NCBI GenBank assembly: GCA_002280855.1
Contig: NCEU01000003.1
Span: forward strand, 186,001-250,000
Source of the DNA: Sphingomonadales bacterium 32-65-25
Lineage (GTDB): Bacteria; Pseudomonadota; Alphaproteobacteria; Sphingomonadales; Sphingomonadaceae
Length of the DNA: 64,000 nt
Direction of reading: 5' to 3'
Shown here: in pieces, positions 1 to 12,900 of the stretch
Numbering within the stretch: the stretch's first letter is position 1
Layout: every line of letters begins with the position of its first letter
Made by a program: the position numbers and the translations under genes
Notes under the pieces: model-generated
Told to the model about the DNA's origin: nothing
The model's database searches: none
Seen by the model: the letters and a program-made list of their open reading frames with translations, nothing else

Positions 1-712
1 GATCACCAAACAGGTCCACCGGCAGGGATGCAAACACCGGCCGATCCGCCAACAGCGGTTTGCGAAACATGGCCGAGCCGCGATAGCGTTCATAGCCCGT
101 CACGCCGGTGATGGCGCCCACCAGCAGTTTCGGTGGGCGCTGCGCCGGGTTTGGCCATTGCCGCCATGTGTTGTCACTGTCCACATCCAGTCGGATATTG
201 GCGGTGCGCACAGGCGCGCTGGCAACACTGCCGAAGAAGCCGCGCATATGGGCTTCCTGCCACGGCATCACGAACTCGCCGTTCTCGGCATTGCTGGAAA
301 ACCCGAAATACGTGGGCGTCTTCATGCCGAGCAGCGCCTGTTTCAACACCGGGTCTTCCGGTTGCGGCTGATCGATCAAGATATCGACGCCGATGGCGCG
401 CGGGCCCAGCTTGTCGAGATTGGTCAGCGCGCGCGCCAGCATGGTGCGATCCAGCGGAGACCGCTTGCCCGTGGCCGCGAGAGTCTCCTCGGTGAACACC
501 ACGAGCACGATGCGATCATCCTGATCGATGCGCGGCGCGCTCAGATCCACCCGAACGTCGTACAGGCCGCGCTCTGCCGCCAGGGCAAAGGGCATGTTCC
601 AGCTGTAACGGCCAACCATCAGCGCCAGCACCAGCACCAGGCCGGTGACCAGCAGACGCAGCGGACCGGCAAGGCCGATGGCACGCTGCAGATTGGCAAG
701 GCCGACCTTCAC
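1..712 (-). CDS. CHASE2-domain membrane sensor, N-terminal part (cut by window edge)
   Basis: Reading down from a GTG at 712 gives 237 codons without a stop before the window ends. The first GTG after the in-frame stop of the CHAT gene (719-721) is the only upstream start, so the 5' end is fixed although no clear Shine-Dalgarno sequence is visible. Residues about 14-35 form one membrane segment rich in Leu and Val. The segment after it (YDVRVDL, then DDRIVLVVFTEETLA, then RAIGVDILID) matches the start of a CHASE2 periplasmic sensory domain, which normally ends in three more membrane helices and a cytoplasmic output such as a cyclase or kinase. That output lies outside the window. It is the fourth gene of the two-partner secretion operon, six bases after the CHAT gene, and could sense the periplasm for this system (inference). 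Confidence 0.8.
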   Translation of the reverse strand, partial: MKVGLANLQRAIGLAGPLRLLVTGLVLVLALMVGRYSWNMPFALAAERGLYDVRVDLSAPRIDQDDRIVLVVFTEETLAATGKRSPLDRTMLARALTNLDKLGPRAIGVDILIDQPQPEDPVLKQALLGMKTPTYFGFSSNAENGEFVMPWQEAHMRGFFGSVASAPVRTANIRLDVDSDNTWRQWPNPAQRPPKLLVGAITGVTGYERYRGSAMFRKPLLADRPVFASLPVDLFGD

Positions 713-718
713 GAAGCG

Positions 719-3700
719 TCAGGGGCCCGGGCGCGCGCCAAGCCGGCTGCTGATCAGCGGCTTGGCGGCGTCCCCGATGATGGCAAAGCCCGACCAGTAA
801 TAAGGGTGGGAGGTCTCGGCGATATCCATCATCTTCACCTGGCTGCGGCGCAGGGCTTCGCCCACGCTGACCTCGCCGGCATCGGCGAAGAGCCCGGTGA
901 TCAGTGTTTTCGTCGCATCGAAACTGTCGGGCACCGGCCAGTGGCTGGCGATCACCGCCCGCGCGCCGGCACCCACAAAGGCCCGCACCAGGCCATCGAG
1001 AGCGAAATTGCCGCCGGTGGTGATACCCGCTTCGCGCGTGGCCGAAGCGGTGGCGGCGCCGGCGGTATCGCAGGCGGAAAGGATGATGGTATCGGCATCC
1101 AGGCTGAGATCGAAGATGTCGCGGAAACTCAGCAGGCCATCAGTCAGCGGCCCGCCAAAGCTGGTCAGCAGCGCCGGGCGTGCCGGGCACTCCGGACGCG
1201 GTGCCGTTACCAGGCCGTGGGTGGCAAAATGGATGACGCGATAATCCTTCAGATCGCGGCGCTCCATCAGCGCGGTATCGGTGAATTCCGCACCGGTGGT
1301 CACCTTCGATCCGCCGGCCTTGAGCAAGTCTGCCGCCAGTTTCAGCTCTGCCGACGAGATGGGTCGGCTCCATTCCACTAACGGCCAATCGCAATCGCTC
1401 CGCACCGGCAGGCTGTTGGCCGGGATCGGCGTTGCCGGTGCAACAAGACCAAAGCCGCTGCCACTATCGGCACCGGCGCCGCGCACACTGCTGGTCTGGG
1501 CCATTTTGCTGCCCTTCCCGCGCGGCGCGGGCGGGGCCGGCGGAGGGGCAGGCGGCAGGCTGGGCGGCAGGGCACCAGCCGGCACGGCGTTTTCGCCCAA
1601 TCCCAGATAGGCATTGGCTGCCCGGCTGCCCGCGATGTTGCGCACATCCATGAACGACCGCGCCGAGGTGGCGGTGGAGATCATGCGATCACGGCCCAGC
1701 CAGGCGATGCCGCGGGCATCGAAGGGATCGGCATTGGGATCGTCCTGCCGGGCCTTGTACTCGGCCAGCTTGTCATCATTGGTGACCAGCAGGTTGAACG
1801 GCAATTGCAGCAGGGCGCCATCGGGTTCCACCACCAGATGGCGGCTGGCCAACACCAGCCGCGCCGCCGTGCCATCGCCCGGGCCAGTGAGCAGGCCATA
1901 GAGCCGCCGCGCCGCCGGCACGTCGAACGGATAGGTGGTGGGCCGGCCATTTTCGAACAGCACCACGGAATCGCGAATGGCCTTCACCATCTGACCGAGT
2001 TCGGCGGCGCTGGCGGCAATCTTCACTACGGCGGCGCCACCCTGGGCGATGGTGATGCCATAGGCTTCCTCGCCCAGAAGGATCAGCTTGTAATAGGCTT
2101 CATCGCCTTTCAGCGCCTGTTGCAGGCTGGCCAGCGTGACCGTGCTGTTGCTGATGCTGCGATAGCGCGGGAATTCGGCCAGCCTGGCCAGCACGGCCGT
2201 CTGATCGCGGCCCAGCAGGGCCAGCTTGGCGCGCAATGCCGCAATCTGTTCCTGTTCGATCACCGTTGGCGCTTCGATCTGCGCCAACCGCGCGACATCG
2301 CCTTCGGTGCGCACGATATCGCGTGACAGTGTGATGGACGAACGGAACAGCGCCGAGGCTTCGTCGCTGCCACCCGACAATTCGCGCGCCAGCACGGCCT
2401 GGGTTTGCGCAACGCCGGGACGCACCAGTATCTGCGATGCGTCAAACAGATCAGCCGCAGCGGCGGTATCCCCCTGCTCGGCCAGCTGGGCAAACCACGC
2501 GCCCAGCAACGGCCGCAGCACCTGGCCGGCGCCCGGCGTTTCCGGCGCGGCCTTGATGATGGCGCGGAACAAGGTTGCCGAAGCCGCAGCATCGCCCTGA
2601 CGGGCCAGCAGCGCAGCCAGTTGTGCCTGTGCGGCCAGCAGCGCCGCGCTTTGCGGGAATTGCGCTTCGGTCAACGCCACCGCCTGCTCCAGCGCGGCGC
2701 GGGCGCCCGTCGGCTTGCCCAGCCGTTCGCCCACCATCGCCAATTGGTTGGCAACTGCAGCGCGCAGCCACAGGATCGACAGCACGCGGCCACCGCGCAG
2801 CCGGGCCAGCTTGGCCTGAGCATCGGCCAGTGCGGTATCGGCGGCGGCCAGTTCGCCCAGGCCAGCGCGGGCAGAAGCCGCCAGATATTGCGCCTGGCCA
2901 TCAAGGATCGCCACCCGCTCTTCCGGAGTCAGCGCGGCACTGCCGGCGCCCAGCGCGCGCATGGCGGCATCATCGGTGTTGAGCCGCTGCGACAGCGGCG
3001 TGTCGATGAAGCCGCTGGCCAGGCGGCTCGCATCGGTGGTGCCGACATTGCCGCTGACCGGGCGGGCCAGGATCTCCAGCGCCTCGCTGTTGCGACGCTG
3101 GTTCAGCATGTGCTGGGCCCTGTGGTTGCGCAGCAGCCGGCTCGCCACCGGATCACTGACGTCAAGCACCTGGGCAGCACGAGCGAACAGGCGATCGGCA
3201 TCGGCGAATTGCAGCAGATTGGATTGCTGCAGGCCCTGGTTGGTCAGATACTCGGCACTGCGGGTGAAGCCCGGTGCGCCCTGACGGCTGCGTTCCACCA
3301 GCAGATCGAAGAACTCCGCCGATTCGGCATAGCTGGCCGAATTGTTGCGGGTATAGGCTTCGGCCAGTGCCTGACCTGGCTCCAGGCTGCCGGCTTGCAG
3401 GCGAGCAAAGGCCACCGGATCACCAGCCTCGGTGGCAGCCACTTCCACCGTGCCCACCACCGACGCATCAGCCAGCAGCGATTGCAGCCCAAGTTCCAGC
3501 GCCGAGGCATAGCCGGCAAAACCATCGGCCACGAACAAGGTGCGCCCGCGCATCACCTGGTAGCGCACATGGCCCAGCCCATCGATCGTGCAGCGCGACA
3601 CCTGCACGCCGGGCAGGCCGGCAATAGTGGCGGCAACCGGCACCGCGCACCCAGCCGGCAAGGCCGGCGCGCCGCTGCGCAGCGCATAAAGCGCCCCCAC

Positions 3701-3907
3701 CGGCGCTGCCGCATCCCGGCAGATGATGCGATAGCCGCGATCGAACAGGCCCTTCAGCGCCGGATCGGCGGCCTGGCTCTGCGCTGTGCACAGCACACCG
3801 GCGGTGCCGATGCGGAAACTGTCGGTGAGTGACAGACTGTCCGCCGCCATGGCCGGCGGTGTGGCCAAATCGCTTGCCAGCAGCATCAGTGACAGGGTCC
3901 GGCGCAT
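719..3907 (-). CDS. TPR-repeat CHAT-domain caspase-like protease, exported
   Basis: 1062 residues from the ATG at 3907, whose ATGA overlaps the stop of the exoprotein gene. Longer in-frame starts exist, but this one gives a clean signal peptide (MRRTLSLMLLASDLATPPAMA). Residues about 60-560 are Ala/Leu-rich helical TPR-like repeats. The last 400 residues form a CHAT domain: LVVEPDGALLQLPFNLL, then VIHFATHG with the catalytic His at about 897, then IILSACDTAG with the catalytic Cys at about 946, then VIASHWPV. CHAT is a clan CD (caspase/separase-like) peptidase fold. A Pro-rich linker (SLPPAPPPAPPAPRG) splits the domain. Export plus translational coupling to the exoprotein suggest that it processes or guards that exoprotein in the periplasm or at the surface (inference). 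Family call is firm, substrate unknown. Confidence 0.9.
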   Translation of the reverse strand: MRRTLSLMLLASDLATPPAMAADSLSLTDSFRIGTAGVLCTAQSQAADPALKGLFDRGYRIICRDAAAPVGALYALRSGAPALPAGCAVPVAATIAGLPGVQVSRCTIDGLGHVRYQVMRGRTLFVADGFAGYASALELGLQSLLADASVVGTVEVAATEAGDPVAFARLQAGSLEPGQALAEAYTRNNSASYAESAEFFDLLVERSRQGAPGFTRSAEYLTNQGLQQSNLLQFADADRLFARAAQVLDVSDPVASRLLRNHRAQHMLNQRRNSEALEILARPVSGNVGTTDASRLASGFIDTPLSQRLNTDDAAMRALGAGSAALTPEERVAILDGQAQYLAASARAGLGELAAADTALADAQAKLARLRGGRVLSILWLRAAVANQLAMVGERLGKPTGARAALEQAVALTEAQFPQSAALLAAQAQLAALLARQGDAAASATLFRAIIKAAPETPGAGQVLRPLLGAWFAQLAEQGDTAAAADLFDASQILVRPGVAQTQAVLARELSGGSDEASALFRSSITLSRDIVRTEGDVARLAQIEAPTVIEQEQIAALRAKLALLGRDQTAVLARLAEFPRYRSISNSTVTLASLQQALKGDEAYYKLILLGEEAYGITIAQGGAAVVKIAASAAELGQMVKAIRDSVVLFENGRPTTYPFDVPAARRLYGLLTGPGDGTAARLVLASRHLVVEPDGALLQLPFNLLVTNDDKLAEYKARQDDPNADPFDARGIAWLGRDRMISTATSARSFMDVRNIAGSRAANAYLGLGENAVPAGALPPSLPPAPPPAPPAPRGKGSKMAQTSSVRGAGADSGSGFGLVAPATPIPANSLPVRSDCDWPLVEWSRPISSAELKLAADLLKAGGSKVTTGAEFTDTALMERRDLKDYRVIHFATHGLVTAPRPECPARPALLTSFGGPLTDGLLSFRDIFDLSLDADTIILSACDTAGAATASATREAGITTGGNFALDGLVRAFVGAGARAVIASHWPVPDSFDATKTLITGLFADAGEVSVGEALRRSQVKMMDIAETSHPYYWSGFAIIGDAAKPLISSRLGARPGP

Positions 3908-6900
3908 CACTTCAGCCCTCCCGGCGCACGAACGCCTCTTGGCATCGGGTCCATCCACAAGGCGGGATTGCCGCCGCTGGTGACAGGATCGGTGGCATCG
4001 GGATCGACAAACAGCGGGCTGAAATCGATCAACCGCTGCAGCAGCACGATGGGCAGTTTCTCGGCCGCTGCCTGGGCGGCTGCGCGCTGCTCTTCCTGTT
4101 CTGGCGTCAGTTCTTCGATGTTGTTGACGATGGTCACCACCGGCTGGACGATTTCATCGGGCAACAGGCCTGGGCAATTGGCGCTGACGATCAGGCAGCC
4201 GTTGACCGTGCTGTCCGCCGTCACCAGGCTGATGCCCGGATCCAGCTGCACCAGCGCCAGCGTGTCGCGGTTGGTGGCAAAGCTGTTATCCGCCCGCTGG
4301 ATACGGCCGTTGATCACCACATTGATCGGGTTGTTGCCTTCGAACGCGCGGCGGATGCGCAGGCCGCCGGTCCCGGTGGTGAAACCGGCCTTCAGCTGAT
4401 CGGTGCCGCTGTTCTGGATCAACACTTCTTCGCCGGTGCCGATCAGGATCGTGCCGGCCCCGATGGAGCCGCCCACCACGGTTGGCGCACCGGCCGCATT
4501 CACGGCATCGATGCGGGCCTGGCCGGTCAACTGGCTACCGGCCAACTGGGTGAGCAGGCTGTCGATGCCCACCCACAGGCGCGGCGTCGTGATGGCAAGC
4601 GTGCCGGCTGGCGTATCGACCCCGGCGCCCAGGCGCACGCTGCCGCTGCCCTGCACCACTTCGACACGGCTGTTGGCGATCAGGTTCAGGCGGTTGTCCA
4701 CCCCGGCCTGCGCCATCGTCACCGCGCCTGCCACCCGCATCACGCCGTTGGTCTGCAACGTCACGCCCGGATTGGCGGCTTGGCCCGGTGCGATCGCCGG
4801 CAGAGCCAGCGGATCGATGGTCATGCCGCCATTTGGATTGGTGACGGTGATGCTGCTGGCGCGCAGGGCGCCGAATTCGCCATTGGAGAGGCGATAGGTG
4901 CCCGACACGGCGGCCGCACCGGGACCGCCGACGATGGTATTGGTGACGCCGCTGCCAACCACGAAGCGGATGCTGCCGCCGGCCGCACCGACCGCTGCCA
5001 ACGGGTCGATCCCGATGTCGCTGGAGGTGACCGTCAGGCTGGGCGTGTTGATGTTGAAATCAAGCGTGGCGAAGCCGCCCACATCCACCAGCATGCTGGT
5101 GGCTGCCGTGGCGTTGTTGACAAAGAAATCGCCGGTGGCCGCCGCGATGAAGCGCCCGGTGCTGGCATCACCCAGATTGATGTCGCCGACCAGACGGATC
5201 GGCGTCGAGGCCAGCAGCGTGGCAAACAGCGGATTGCCGGCCTGGTCGAAGCTGATCTGCGGCAACAGATCATGCGCGGCGATATACACAAAGCCGCTGG
5301 GCGACGTGCTGAGATTGCCAGCATTGATGCCGCCGGTATCGAGCAGCACGATGCCGCCCGGCGCCGCGATATTGCCCGTCGTCACGCCCAGCACGCCCGA
5401 AAGCGTGGCACTGCCCGACACATTGATTGGCCCAGTACGGATCGTGGCCGGCGACGTGGCAAACAGCACGCCCGAAGCCCCCGCTTGCGGGTTCACCGTG
5501 CCAGCATCGATCGCGCCGGTGGTGATGGCGCCCCCGGCATCGAGGAATACGCGGTTGCCCGACGACAGGGTGCCGGCCGCCAGAGTCGTGTTCGACGAAA
5601 GCCGGATCTCGCCATCGGCGCGCACGTTGCCCGTGGTGAGCGTCGCGCCCACCCGGTTGGCGGCGAGCACCAGCGACTGGCCGGTGGTGATGTTGCCCGC
5701 CGTGATGCTGCCATCGCTGGCAAGGCTGATCTGCCCTTGCGCGTCGAGATCGGCCAGCACCAGGCTTTCCACCGAAGAAAGATCGATGAAACCCTGGGTC
5801 GCCAGGCTGCCAATCTGCAGATTGCCCACGCCCAACCGCACGCCAATGGCGGCGTTGATGGTGCCAGTCACTTGCAGCAGTCCGGTGGACCGGGCCTCGA
5901 ACAGGCCGGTCGTCACATTGCCGTTGATGATTGTGTCCCCAACGCGCGCCGTGCCCGCAGCGGCGAACAGCGCCGTATAATCCGGAACACCGCCGGGGAA
6001 GGTGATCAGGCTGCGCTGGGCAAAATCATCGATGCGGATACGGCCGGTGGTGGGCGTGGTCAGCGCGGCCGTGGTGATGGTGCCACCCGACAGCAGCACC
6101 AGATCGCGGCCACTGGTGATGGCACCGCTGGTCAACGCGCCCTGCGCCAGCAGGCCAACATCACCGCCACTGCGCACGACACCCGTGGTGATCGGGCCGA
6201 GAGCCCGCACATAGATATCAGGCGTGACGCCTGCTGCCGGATCGACGACACCGGCGTCCAGTGCGCCAACGGTGATGCCACCGTCGGAACTCACTGTCAG
6301 GCGGCCACCGGCACTGGCACTGCCACCGTTGATGGCGACATCACTGAACACACCAACATTGCGATCGCCGCGCACGCTGGTGAAGCTGGTGCCGGCCACA
6401 CCATTGAGCGTGACATCGCGGTTGGCATCGATATCCGCCACGCGCACCTGGCCGGCCGCACTGCTCATGAACACATCACCGCTGCCGGTGGTATTGGTGG
6501 CCAGATCGATGCCGGCCGTCCCCGCCACCTGCAACACCTGCGCGGCGATCGTGCCGGTGGCTCCGGCGGTCGGCACATCAAAGGCCGAAACCACTCGGCC
6601 ACCCGACGAGATGAACATCTCACCGGTAGCCGTGATGGTGCCGCCATCGTTGAAACCGATATCGCGCCCGTCCACGAACGTCACGTTGCCGGTGAAATCG
6701 ATCTGGGCGCCAACGCCGGCCACGATGCCCGACCGGTCCGCTGCACCGCGCGCACCGGGGCCAGTCAACGTGTTGTTGGCAGAAAACACATCCTGCAGCG
6801 CCAGTCTGCTGCCGGCCCCGAGGGAGGAGACCCGCGTGACACCTTGGGTGAGCGGACCAGCGGGATTGATGACCCGATGGAAAATCTCGGTCGTCCCACC

Positions 6901-9900
6901 GATCGTCAGCGTGCCGGGGGCGGAGCCGTTGCCAGCATCTGCCGCGCTCAGTGCAATGCGGCCCCCGACTGCTGCTGCAGCTGAGCCGAAATCACGCACC
7001 TCGGCATAGGTTTGCAGCCGCACGACACCTGCGACGGCGCCGGTGGCGCCATTAATGTCAAAGCGAATGCTGCCGCCATCGGCGGCGCCAGCGAGAGCGT
7101 TCAGATCGCCAGAGAAACCACCTTCGCTTCCCGTGAACACGTCAACCGAAGCCGCAGTGAAGCTGCCGGGCGTCGCAGACGACACATCACGGCCCATGCC
7201 GATGACGATATTGCCACCCTGGCCCGCGCCACCGTCACCCGGTGAGGTGCCGGTGCCGCCGTCGCCGCCGCGGGCATAGGAACTCACCGTCAATTGGCCG
7301 ACGTTGACATTGCCGCCGTTGCCGGTGGAACCGATCTGGATGAGGCCACCAGTGGCAGCGCCACCCGCCAGACCTTCGCCCAGCACGTCGCCGCCAAAGG
7401 TGTCGCTGTCAAAAGTCGCGCTTCCGCCAGACGCAAGATTCATCGTGCCGCCGCTGGCGCCATCCAGCACGGCACGCAGTGTGCTGGCCGTCGCCGATCC
7501 GGCACCACTGGTGCTGTTGGCGATCACGTTGCCACCGAACGATTCGCCCTGCATCAGGAACTGGGTGGCAAATACGGCGGAACCACCGCCGCCGATCAGT
7601 AATTCGGCCATACCGCCAAGAGCGTCACCGCCCTGCCCGCCGGCCACCGCGTTGCCGCCGCTGGACAGCAGGAAGAAGCGGCCGCTCGATGCGTTGACCT
7701 GCGAGCCGGCACCGTTGACCGTAACACGCGCCGTTCCCGCCGTGCTCAAACCGCCAGTGCCAACGCCACCGGCCGTGCCGGCGTTGCTGTTCACGTCCAG
7801 CGTCAGGCCGCCGGCCAAGTTCAGCTGCGCGCCGCCACTGATCGCAACTGTGGCATTGCCAGCCGTGCTGTCGCCGCCGTCCAGCGCTCCATCCATGCCC
7901 TGCACATTGGCGACCAGATCCACACTCCCGGCCGTCATGGTGCCGCCGTTCAGCGTCACCACGATATCGCCGCCCAGGCTTAAACCCGGCTGCTGCGCGA
8001 TACCGTCATGAGTAACCTGCGCGCGGAAAGTCACGTCGCCGCCGATAACGACCGTGCCCGCCGAATTGAGGGCAATCGTTCCGGCACTGGCAGAGCCGCC
8101 GATGACCTGATCGGTTGAGGTCGAAACCGTGGCAAACAGCGGGCCGCCAGCAGACAGCCGGCCGGCCGCAGTGACATCGACAACGATATTGCCGCCCCGC
8201 ATCAGGGCTGCCGGTTGGCCATTGGCCCCGCTGCTGGTGGCCAGCAGATCGATGCCACCTTCGGCATTGATCTGGCCGCCGCCGAATATACTGATGGTAC
8301 CACCCGTCGCGTTGAAGCCCTGTGCTTCGGCAAACATCTGCAATCGGCCGATCGCCACATCAAGCGTTCCGCCCGCGACATTCACGCTTGCCGTGCCGCC
8401 TCTGGCATTTCCGTCTCGCTCACCGCCGTCGCCATCGACAAACATCGTGAGATCGCCTTGGACGCCAAGGAATCCGTCCGACTGGCTGATGCTGGCTGTC
8501 CCGCCGACCGCCTCGCCAGCACCGTTTCCGGTGCCACTTTGCGCATCCGCCGAAAATCTAAAATTGCCGCTCAAGTTGACGTTGCCCGCGTTGTTGGTTC
8601 TGGCGGTACCGCCGACAGCGCCACCGCCGCGGCCCGAACCGGAATCACTTCCCCCACGGCCCGCAGCATTCAAATCGGCACCAGCCGCTATAATGCTGCC
8701 ACCCGTCAAATTGTCGATCTGAACCTGGCCGCCGGTGCCTACGCCGCCCTGCCCGTCCAAACTGCCGCCGCCTTCGCCAACGGCCTGCAGATCGATGAAG
8801 CTCCCAGCATTAAGCTGCAACGTGCCTTCATTCCGAACGAAGATGCCCCCGCCAAAACCGTCACCACCCTGTCCGGCAAAGCCATTGCCGCCCGTGCCGT
8901 CGGCCTCCACTGATAATCTGGCCACGCGGATGACGTCCGTAGAGGCCGTGTTGAAGCCTGCCCGGCCACCAATCGCCTCACCGCCTACGCCAGACAGGGA
9001 GGCCGATCCGCCCACAGCCGTCAGGACCGCAGTTAGATCGGAGCCGAAATCAAAATTGCCAAACAGATCGACCCCGCCACCAGAGGCCCTGCCGCCGGCG
9101 GTCAATCCGGTGCCACCAATTGCGGAGCCATCAACGGTAATGGCGCCAGTCACGGTCAAGGATCCGCGCACGTTGAACGCCCCGGCACCCGCCTCGCCGC
9201 CGCCAGAAACCAGCCCTTCACCGCCAACCGCATCAACGAATGCGTTGATGACGCCGCGCACCTCCATCAAGCCATTGGAGGTGATGTCAAATCCACCAGC
9301 GAGGCCTTCACCGCCGACAGCGCCGCTGCCGCCGCGTCCACTCGCTGTCAGTTGCAGACCTGTGGTCTCCAACTGGCCCAGCTGGCCACCAGCGCGCTCG
9401 TTGGCAAAGCTGCCCAGATTGACCTCGCCCCCAAAGCCGGCGCCGCCGTTGCCAATCGCAAGGCCCGCGCCGCCATCGCCGCCCGTTCCGCTCGCACTGG
9501 CATCAAGGCCGATCAACGACCCAGCGCCGGGCGCTATGCGCAATATGCCGCCAAAGGCCGAAACCAACACGCCGCCAGCCAGACCGTCGCCACCGCGGCC
9601 GCCAGTGCCATTGGCCGCACTGCCTTGCCCGCCGCTGCCACCAACGGCGCTGGCATCGGCCTGCAGCAGACCTGTCGTGAGGATGCCGGGCGTGGCACCG
9701 CCAAAATCGAACGCCCGGAACCCGATGGTCACACCACCAGCAATGGCGCGCCCACCATCGCCACCATTGAGGCCATCACCACCGCGACCACCAATGGCCG
9801 TAGCCACAATGTCGACATTGCCGGCGGTGAGCGTGCCCAGATTGTTGAATGACACGATCGAGACACCGGAAGATTGCGCCGTATCAGCATCGCCGCCCCG

Positions 9901-12900
9901 ACCCAGATCCCCGGCACCATTGCCGGCGGTGGCTCCCGCCAGGATGGACAGATCACCGGTTGTTATGGTCGTGGTGGCAACCGCCGCAACCATCGCGAGT
10001 TGCACGCGCCCGGCCAGCGCACTACCGCCGTTACCTCCCGTTGCCGTACCGCCTGAGGCCTCGCCTATCAGCTCGACCTGGCCAAGCAGGTTCAGCTGGC
10101 CATCGCCCGCGGTGCCGGCCAGCACTTGGCCACCGGTACCGGTGCCGCCACTGGCTCCCTGCCCGCCGATGCCGCGCGCGCGCATGTTGATCCGGGGCGT
10201 GGAAGACGCCTGGGCATCAAGCGTGGTCTGGCTGGCAGTGTCTGCATTGACTTGAACAAGGCCGCCAATGCCGTTGGCGCCAAGGCCCGAAACCGCGTTA
10301 CCGCCAATGCCCGAACTGCCAAGGCCGATGCCGTTTGTGCCGCCGGTCGCCAGGATCGAAATCTGGCCGGCGTTGCTGGTCAATATGCTGATCGTTCCGC
10401 CGCGACCTTCGCCGCCATTGCCGCTGCCCAAGGCGTTGCCGCCAACGGCCGACGTGAATATGTTTTCCAGGTTGGTGATGTCGATGGCGCCGCCATCGGC
10501 CGAAATCTCGACAGTGCCGGAAATCGCAGCGCCGCCGTTGCCGGCGCCATCGCCGTTGCCGCCGGTTGACCCGGCACTGACGGCGCTCACCTGGCCCAAG
10601 GCCAAGCTACCGCCGGTTTCGGCGCGGATCAGCACCGTGCCAGCAAACGCGCCGCCGCCATCACCATCTGTGCCGTTGCCGCCACGCGCGGCGGCGTTGA
10701 CATTGTTCACAAACGCATCGCCCAGCAACTGCCCGCCGGTGCGCGCCACGATGGTCGCACTGCCGCCACTGGCCTGGCCGCCAACAAGCCCACCGCTCGC
10801 ATCGCCAAAGGCGTTCACCACCATGCCGCCCGTGACCGTGGCCACGGCACCATTCTCGATCTCTAACCTCGCAACACCGCCGTTGGCGGTGCCGCCGACG
10901 CCGCCGGAATTGGCGCCGGAAATCCCCGAGGCACGCAACACCAGATCCGTCGTATCGAAACTGCCACCGATCAGTTGCACAATGGCAGACCCGCCGAAAG
11001 CGCTGCCACCTTCCGTGCCCAGCACCCAACCGCCATTTGCCTGCACGATAAGCCCGGTGCCGCCCAACCGCACCACCCCGGCCGATCGCATGTCGAACCG
11101 GCCGGCCTCTGCGGTCACGCCGTAAAGCGGTGTCGTGGCAGTGCCCTGCACGTCGGCAGACAGGCCTTGCGTGCTGCGAATCTCGCCGAGAGTGCCGACA
11201 TCAACATTGATATTGCCGGCCTGGATGACGGCGTTGCTGCCGAACGTGTCGTTGAGGCTGGCGGCCGACAATGTGATGCCGCCGCCGACATCGAGCAAAC
11301 CACCGCCGGCGTTGACCGCGACGGTGCCACCGAGGTTGGCCGTGCCATCACCATTGGCCCGCATCTGCAGATTGCCGGCCACATCCAGCGTGCCGGTCGA
11401 AACGTCCACGCCCAGTAGCCCCCCGGTGCCATCCCCTTCCACCGAACTGCCGGCTACGACGGCATTGCCATCGAGCACCAGATCGCCACCAACGCTGATC
11501 AGACCGTCGAAAACGTCCACTTCGGCCCGGCCCGCATTGGCATTGCCGCTTGGCAGACCCAGTCCGCCTTCACCGCGCACGTTCAAGGTGAGCGCCGGTG
11601 TGGTAAAACTGCCTTGCGAAACGGCAACGAATATGGCGCCGCCGCCGCCATTGCCGCCCTGTGTCAGGCTGTTGCCGCCGATGCCGTTGGCCTTCAGTTC
11701 GATCACCGGCGTAGCCGAATTGATGATGTTGAGCGTGCCGCCTGTCGTGACGACGAAATCGATGTCGCCGCCAAAACCATTGCCGCCGAAGTCGCCGCTG
11801 CTGCTGCTCCCGCCCCTGCCAATGGCTTCCGCAACGAACGTGCCAGTGCCGCCCATGTCCAGTTCCAGCGTGCCTTCCACACCGAAACTGATGAGGCCTG
11901 CAACACCATCACCACCGGGGCCACTGCTGCTGCTGATGCCGTTGGCATTGGCCGTAAGGCTGATGTTACCTGACCGCGAAAAATGGCTGCCGCCCAACTC
12001 ATTGCGCAGCACAATGGAGCCGCCAGTGGCTGCGGGCACGGCCCCACCCGTGACAAACCCGCCATCAGCCGAAGTCGTGAGCGACAGGCCATTGCTTTCC
12101 AATGTGCCGGCAAGCGATTCAATCAGGACAGATCCGCCGATAGCTTCGCCGCCTGCGCCATCGCCGAAGATTGCGCTGGCATCAAACGACAACGCACCGC
12201 CAACGTTCATTGTACCGCGATTGCCAACCGTGATTCTGCCGCCCGCCATGGACGCATCAGGCACTTGGCTGAAGCTTGTCGCCGAGGCATTGGCTCCCAG
12301 CTGACCGCCAACGATCAGACTGTTGTCGACATCGGCGCTGACCACGATTTCACCGGCCGCTGACGGCAATCCCGGTTGACCGAACTGCAACTGGACGCTG
12401 GCATCCAGCGCGATATCGCCATCAACCTGCAGGCTGCCGGTTCCGGAGCCCCCGATGTTCACGAAGCCACCGTTGGCGACCGGACCAACAGCCCTCGCCG
12501 ACATCACCAACTGATCAGTGACACCGACGGTGCTTCCATCTTCAAAGGCCAGGGTGAGCGTGCCGCCGGTCCCGCTGGCAAAAAGGCCATCAAAGCCGCT
12601 GAAGCCTTCGGCCACCATCACCAGATCGCCGTTCACCTGCAGGTTGGCATTGTTGACCTGGGTGAAGATGGTGCCGGCAAAGCCGCTGTTGCCGAAGCCG
12701 CCATCAAGGCCATCGCCGCCATAGCCATCGGCCACCAGCTGCAACGGCGCGATGCGCACGCCCAGCGTGACATCGGCGCCATCCAGAACGCGGAAGGTAA
12801 CGCTGCCGCCGCGACCGATGCCAGCATTGCCAGAGACCGAGTCGCCGCCTTGCCCGATGGCACTGAGACTGATGTAACCAAGGCTGGTGGTGCCGCCGGA

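Noticed and set aside
158..1381. 407-codon plus-strand frame opposite the CHAT gene
   Set aside because: No motifs, biased His/Ala/Arg composition, and it opposes the conserved CHAT catalytic region.
3829..6984. 1051-codon plus-strand open frame opposite the exoprotein gene
   Set aside because: It mirrors the Gly/Ala-rich repeats of the minus-strand gene in a GC-rich stretch. The translation is His/Arg/Gln-rich with no domain, signal or ribosome binding site. Several similar frames (8735-10255, 13253-15079, 16285-17637) are also shadows.
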